DNA of 64,000 nt, taken from assembly GCF_014201335.1 (NCBI RefSeq), contig NZ_JACHEB010000008.1, positions 62,001 to 126,000 on the forward strand, written 5' to 3'. Below, piece by piece: positions 60,264 through 64,000 of the stretch; position 1 is the first letter of the stretch, and each line of letters begins with the position of its first letter. The stretch is from Tunturiibacter gelidiferens. Its GTDB lineage: Bacteria > Acidobacteriota > Terriglobia > Terriglobales > Acidobacteriaceae. Below the pieces are notes generated by a model. The model worked only from the letters and a program-made list of their open reading frames with translations. It did no database searches and was not told the DNA's origin. The position numbers were made by a program, and so were the translations under genes.

Positions 60264-60935
60264 CTAAGGCTGATCCGCATTCAACGAATTGATCAAAGCA
60301 TCCGCCTGCGCCATCGACCCATCGAGGCTCACCATCAACACATCCACATCGGTCGACATCTTCGCCGAAGTCCCCTTCAACGATCCAATTGCCCGCGCAT
60401 TCAGATTGTGTTTCAAAAAAGTCACCTGATCATGAAACGCCGTAATCACAGGCGTCATCCGAGCCTCAGTCTGCCGCATCGACTTGATGTAGTTCGCCTC
60501 ACTCAACCGCGACTGCCGCAGCATCACCGCCGACTGCGCCTTCAGTTTCTTGTTCTCCATCCCATCGATCTCTTTCTGCCACTCCTTGAAGAGATCGTTC
60601 GACACCTGATCGATCGAGTCGATCCGGTTATGCAACTTCTGCGCGCTATCCGCGGCCTTTTCGTATTCGCTATTCAACTTCTTATAATTCTTCTCAAGCG
60701 CTCCCCCCTGAAACCCCGTCAGCGCCTGAAACGACTCCATCGTCGTCTTGATCTGTTCCTTCGCCTGTTGCTGGTCCTTCTTCGAGTCCTTCACCCGCGA
60801 CACAAGGATGTCCCGCTTCTCTTTTCCAAACGTCTTCATCGCCTTGTAGTAGGAGCTGGTACACCCAACCAGCACAATCAGCGGAGCCACCGCCGCCACG
60901 TATCGCAACACCCAACGTCGAGAGATCACAGTCAA
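60264..60935 (-). CDS. DUF2959 lipoprotein
   Basis: A 223-residue predicted lipoprotein: hydrophobic leader and lipobox-like APLIVLVGCTSS, then an all-helical, Lys/Gln-rich body (KRDILVSRVKDSKKDQQQAKEQIKTTMESFQALTGF and YEKAADSAQKLHNRIDSIDQVSNDLFKEWQKEI) typical of DUF2959. The rest is coiled-coil-like and ends with a short helix. The family is uncharacterised. It is separated from the HdeD gene by the foldback element and converges with it. Role unknown. Confidence 0.88.
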   Translation of the reverse strand: MTVISRRWVLRYVAAVAPLIVLVGCTSSYYKAMKTFGKEKRDILVSRVKDSKKDQQQAKEQIKTTMESFQALTGFQGGALEKNYKKLNSEYEKAADSAQKLHNRIDSIDQVSNDLFKEWQKEIDGMENKKLKAQSAVMLRQSRLSEANYIKSMRQTEARMTPVITAFHDQVTFLKHNLNARAIGSLKGTSAKMSTDVDVLMVSLDGSMAQADALINSLNADQP

Positions 60936-61004
60936 CTCATTCCCCCCTGTCAGAGCTTGACGAATTGTAACCTCTCCGCCGAAGATCGAGGCCCAACCGC
61001 GTCG

Positions 61005-61676
61005 CTAACCCACGACGGGAAGCCGATCTCCCCTCGAACGCAGCCAGAGTTCCATGGCAATCGTGTTGATCGAAAAACCAATCCAGAACGCGATGCCAAA
61101 GAACTGCCCCGGCTCAAGGTGAGTCAACCGGCTCGTGGCAAAGAACACCCCCATCACCGGCCGCGTGGTTGCGATACCAAGCAGAATCGCAACCGCACGC
61201 AACATCCAACGCGTCTTCGCAATCACGTCCCCCCGCCATGCAGCGAAAAACGTTCGTGCAAGCGAAAACAAAAAGAGGCTATTGAAGAAGAGAACCGCAG
61301 ATCGCTCCACCCACCCTCCAACCGGATGTGTGCTCATGGCATAAGCAGTGACTCCCACCCAGGCCCCCAGCGGAAAGAACAGACGTTCCGTCCACGCCCC
61401 ACCGGTTCGCCGCAACAAAACAAACGGAGTCAACAGAACAAACGCCATCGCCGGAAGAATATGAGCAAGCGTCAAGGTCTCGTGCGAAGCAAACACCGCA
61501 TCAAGCGCCGCCGTCGGTGAAGTTCCAGCAACCCCGCCTCGTGTCGGATGCACAAGCACCGCAACCCTGCGCAGCACCACTGCAACCGCGATCACGACGC
61601 AGATCCAAAACACGACCTTCAGCCACCTGGGATAGACACTCGCCTCGATTCCCCGCACCGGAGCCTTCGTCTCCAT
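61005..61676 (-). CDS. DUF2306-like membrane protein
   Basis: A 223-residue protein with about seven TM segments. HETLTLAHILPAMAFVLLTPFVLL and AYAMSTHPVGGWVERSAVLFFNSLFLFSL fit the DUF2306-type group of integral membrane proteins with conserved His in TM regions. METKAPV at 61676 is chosen; six upstream codons are also open. It lies 69 bases upstream of the DUF2959 gene on the same strand and may share its transcript. Function unknown. Assignment to the family is by general resemblance. Confidence 0.65.
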   Translation of the reverse strand: METKAPVRGIEASVYPRWLKVVFWICVVIAVAVVLRRVAVLVHPTRGGVAGTSPTAALDAVFASHETLTLAHILPAMAFVLLTPFVLLRRTGGAWTERLFFPLGAWVGVTAYAMSTHPVGGWVERSAVLFFNSLFLFSLARTFFAAWRGDVIAKTRWMLRAVAILLGIATTRPVMGVFFATSRLTHLEPGQFFGIAFWIGFSINTIAMELWLRSRGDRLPVVG

Positions 61677-61763
61677 ACGCCCTCCCAGCCACATGACCAG
61701 GCCGCACCGAGCCTAAACACATGACGACAAGCAGGCATACGCAGCGAGGAATCCCGCCGTTCC

Positions 61764-62963
61764 CTACTGCCCTCCCGAACCACCCGCGCTCAGGCTGAAG
61801 ATCGGAAGATACAGCGCAATCAGAATCGTCGTCACCACCAACCCCATCATGATCAGGATCAGCGGCTCAATCAAACTCATCGCCGCTGTCAGATTCGTCT
61901 GCACATCCTCTTCAAAGAACTCCGCCACCGAATTCAGCATCTGCGGCAGCGCGCCGGTAGACTCACCGACCTCGATCATTTCGATCGCCAGCTCAGGGAA
62001 AACCTTCGTCGCCTGCAAGCTGACCGACAAGCCTTTCCCTTCGCGCACCGTCTCGACCGATCTATAGACCGCGCTCGCAATCTCCCGCGAATCGATAGAC
62101 TTCGCCGCTGTTTCAAGCGAGGGTACCAGCGGCAACCCGCCAGTCAGCAGCGTCGACAGCGTCCTAGAAAACAGCCCCACCTGGTACTTCAGCCACACAC
62201 TGCCAAACACCGGCAGCTTGATGCGAATCTTGTCAATCAGGCTCGCGCCCGCATCCGTCTTCGACCAGCGATAAAGCAGAAACCCAACCACTCCCGCCAC
62301 AACGGCCACATAGATTCCGTAAGACTGCGCCTCTTTCCCCAAATCAAGCAGAAACGTAGTCAAAGCAGGCAGCTTCGTCCCCAGCTGGTCATACAGCTGC
62401 GCAAACCGCGGCACCACAAACGTGATCAAAAAGATAAACAGCCCGATCACCATCACCACCAGCAGCGCCGGATAGATCAAGCTCGCCTTCAGCTTCTTGC
62501 GAAACGTTAGTGACACGCGCTGAAAGTCCAGAAACCGCTGCAGCACCTCTTCAAGATTTCCCGACCGCTCCCCCGCAAGCAGCGTCGTCGTATACACAAT
62601 AGGAAATCCACCCTGCGCCTCGAACGCCTGCGAGATCGACTCACCCGTCTTCACCCGCGACGCCACATCCTCTAGCTGCGCACGAAAGTGCGGAATCTTC
62701 TGCCTCTTTCCCAGCAGTTCGAGCGACCCCAAAATCGGCAACCCAGCCTTGATCAACGTCAAAAATTGCTGATTGAAGACGAGAAAAGTCTCCAGCTTCA
62801 CCTTCTTCTTGCTCGCCCCCAGCGCGCTCTTCGCCTTCACCGAATAGACGTAGTAGCCAGCCTGCGTAAACCGCGCCTTCAGCTCCTCCGCCGTAGCCGC
62901 CGCGTGGTTCTGCTCCATTACTCGTCCACGCTCATCCGCCAGCTTGATAACAAACTCAGTCAT
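61764..62963 (-). CDS. Type II secretion/type IV pilus platform protein (GspF/PilC)
   Basis: A 399-residue inner-membrane protein with two T2SSF domains. The first contains FLVFNQQFLTLIKAGLPILGSLELL and IGFPIVYTTTLLAGERSGNLEEVL-type blocks; the second has LSTLLTGGLPLVPSLETAAKSI and FPELAIEMIEVGESTGALPQML. Three TM segments sit where expected (LLVVMVIGLFIFLITFVV, IYVAVVAGVVGFLLY, LILIMMGLVVTTILIALYLPIF). It is the membrane platform on which GspE/PilB acts. In this genome it is separated from the ATPase gene by 2.5 kb of unrelated genes, but shares its strand, so the locus was probably once continuous. Confidence 0.93.
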   Translation of the reverse strand: MTEFVIKLADERGRVMEQNHAAATAEELKARFTQAGYYVYSVKAKSALGASKKKVKLETFLVFNQQFLTLIKAGLPILGSLELLGKRQKIPHFRAQLEDVASRVKTGESISQAFEAQGGFPIVYTTTLLAGERSGNLEEVLQRFLDFQRVSLTFRKKLKASLIYPALLVVMVIGLFIFLITFVVPRFAQLYDQLGTKLPALTTFLLDLGKEAQSYGIYVAVVAGVVGFLLYRWSKTDAGASLIDKIRIKLPVFGSVWLKYQVGLFSRTLSTLLTGGLPLVPSLETAAKSIDSREIASAVYRSVETVREGKGLSVSLQATKVFPELAIEMIEVGESTGALPQMLNSVAEFFEEDVQTNLTAAMSLIEPLILIMMGLVVTTILIALYLPIFSLSAGGSGGQ

Positions 62964-63241
62964 AGACCTCTAATACGCACTAGCCAATTCAAGTAGCTCA
63001 ATCCATCTTAGACGTTCCAATAACAAAACCGCCCCTTACGCGCTTCAATCAGTGCCCACGTTACCATCCCCCGAATTGGTCACAGAATAGCTAAGGCAAA
63101 GACATAGCCTCCGTGTATCATCGCTTTGGCTTTTGCTACCGTTCGACAATGTCGCAGGCAGACGCAAACAATTACCCTGCAAATCGGACGACACTGCATC
63201 AAACCCGTTTCCGCTGAGCAACTTTTGAAGGACATGCCACA

Positions 63242-64000
63242 ATGACTGCGACCCCTTGGTGCAAGACCCCCTCCGGAGCCCGATCGCTCCTCGCCTTCCT
63301 GATCACCCTTCTCCTCACTGTCCCCACCTTCTCTCAAACACCAATCTTTCCAGTACTTCCATACGATTTCGCGCTCTTCCCATCGAGCAGCTATGCCTAC
63401 GCGGACTTCAATGGCGACGGTCAAGTGGACCAGGCCGCCCCAAACGGCATTAACGCGATAGGCATATCGTTCAACAATGGCGCGAATCACTCGCCAACCT
63501 TCGGCACCATTCAATTGGCATGCCAGCCACAGTTCGTTGTGGCAGCAGATCTAAATAATGACTCTAAGAGCGATCTCGCCTTCTCTTGCCAGACTCCCAA
63601 CCAGCCGGCGTACGTCGGGGTGGTGCTTGGCAACGGCGACGGGACCTTTCAGGCGGCGTCCTACTATGCAGTCCCAGGCGCGGCCAGCGTTCCGCAACTT
63701 ATTACCGTCGATCTGAACGGAGACGGTTATCTCGATGTCGCCGTCCTCACAGGATCTTCGCAGGTCGGTGTCCTGCTCAATCAGGGCAGCAGCAAACCAG
63801 GATCGCTCCTTACCGCTTCCCTCTACGCCGCGCCAACAGGTGTGTCTTTCCTCTATATAGGCGCCGGTGACTTCAACGGCGATGGCAAGCAAGACATCGT
63901 CGCAGGAAACACGCAAATTGCGGTCTACTACGGCAAGGGCGATGGAACGTTGAACACCCCGCAGCTCACAACTGCGACCATCTCAGGAAGCCAGCCCTTT
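63242..64000 (+). CDS. FG-GAP/VCBS repeat surface protein, 5' part
   Basis: A frame open from ATG 63242 to the end of the window (253 residues, incomplete). Signal peptide (SLLAFLITLLLTVPTFS), then FG-GAP-like calcium-binding repeats: YADFNGDGQVDQAA, VAADLNNDSKSDLAF, TVDLNGDGYLDVAVL and GAGDFNGDGKQDIVAG, each with a D-x-N/D-x-D-G loop. Such integrin-like propellers are common and very large in Acidobacteria and often continue into Ig-like modules. GAAGGA lies ten bases before the start. The gene begins about 280 bases upstream of gspF and diverges from it. Cell-surface adhesion or binding is inferred. Confidence 0.9.
   Translation, partial: MTATPWCKTPSGARSLLAFLITLLLTVPTFSQTPIFPVLPYDFALFPSSSYAYADFNGDGQVDQAAPNGINAIGISFNNGANHSPTFGTIQLACQPQFVVAADLNNDSKSDLAFSCQTPNQPAYVGVVLGNGDGTFQAASYYAVPGAASVPQLITVDLNGDGYLDVAVLTGSSQVGVLLNQGSSKPGSLLTASLYAAPTGVSFLYIGAGDFNGDGKQDIVAGNTQIAVYYGKGDGTLNTPQLTTATISGSQPF

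Noticed and set aside
63045-63241. Possible cyclic-di-GMP or other riboswitch before the FG-GAP gene
   Set aside because: GGTCACAG and GGCAAAG fragments recall the c-di-GMP-I aptamer, but the conserved core and pairing could not be completed.
1-64000. tRNA, rRNA, CRISPR arrays, insertion sequences, prophage
   Set aside because: No cloverleaf or TPsiC-type motif in a plausible setting, no regular spacer-repeat array, and no transposase, integrase or phage structural gene were found by reading both strands.

Overview
The window looks like chromosomal DNA of a free-living, soil-type Acidobacteriota, most likely class Terriglobia (Acidobacteriaceae; Edaphobacter, Granulicella and Terriglobus are the genera that come to mind). 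This is inferred from gene content: an Oar-like TonB-dependent receptor with a carboxypeptidase-regulatory domain, a Reg_prop/Y_Y_Y sensor kinase, a Tat-exported Gfo/Idh/MocA oxidoreductase beside a DUF1080 protein, TIGR03118 and FG-GAP surface proteins, and a PilMNO-type secretion gene set. The + strand is visibly richer in C than in G through most of the window, so + genes favour C-ending codons and - genes favour G-ending codons. I saw no rRNA, tRNA, CRISPR array, insertion sequence or phage genes.

Layout. 0-4.3 kb: a sugar oxidoreductase/DUF1080 pair and a secreted pectate-lyase-like gene broken by two single-base deletions. 4.3-7.4 kb: Ni/Co permease, DUF985 cupin, purine permease. 7.4-11.6 kb: a large orphan sensor kinase with a GH16-like lipoprotein. 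12-15.3 kb: ssb, two small unannotated ORFs with very strong ribosome-binding sites, and a KdpDE-like two-component pair without a potassium pump. 15.4-21.1 kb: the TonB-dependent receptor and a TIGR03118 cell-surface protein. 21.2-22.1 kb: a fluoride riboswitch, crcB and cyaY. 22.2-26 kb: a glycosyltransferase, a TPR/two-lobe aspartic protease and an acyltransferase.

26.2-32 kb: a B12-binding protein converges on a minus-strand acyl-CoA/leucine-degradation operon (acyl-CoA carboxylase beta subunit, HMG-CoA lyase, enoyl-CoA hydratase, thioesterase, SDR). An AT-richer two-TM gene sits inside it. 32-34.7 kb: exported protein, nicotinamidase, HD hydrolase, zinc-ribbon XRE regulator. 35-42.4 kb: the conserved uppS-cdsA-dxr-rseP lipid/isoprenoid cluster, split by a self-contained padR/DUF3861 unit with a perfect palindromic operator and by a DUF2092/Asn-rich pair. 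42.5-51.3 kb: DHH phosphoesterase, CPBP protease, Na+/H+ antiporter, penicillin-acylase-family enzyme and a proline-rich PKD-domain protein pair.

51.4-63 kb: a VOC protein and a BNR-propeller protein, then a type IV pilus/type II secretion-like operon on the minus strand (pilM-pilN-pilO-pilP-like and an atypical Gly/Ser-rich pseudopilin, preceded by the PilB/GspE ATPase). The GspF/PilC platform gene lies 2.5 kb upstream, separated by stress-type membrane genes and a nested foldback element. The window ends inside an FG-GAP repeat protein.

The most interesting items are the nested inverted repeat at 60.1-60.2 kb, the pseudopilin lacking Glu5 with its giant low-complexity tail, the two small ORFs behind ssb (one with its ribosome-binding site inside a hairpin), the fluoride riboswitch, the double-lobed aspartic protease, and the palindromic padR operator in the lipid cluster.
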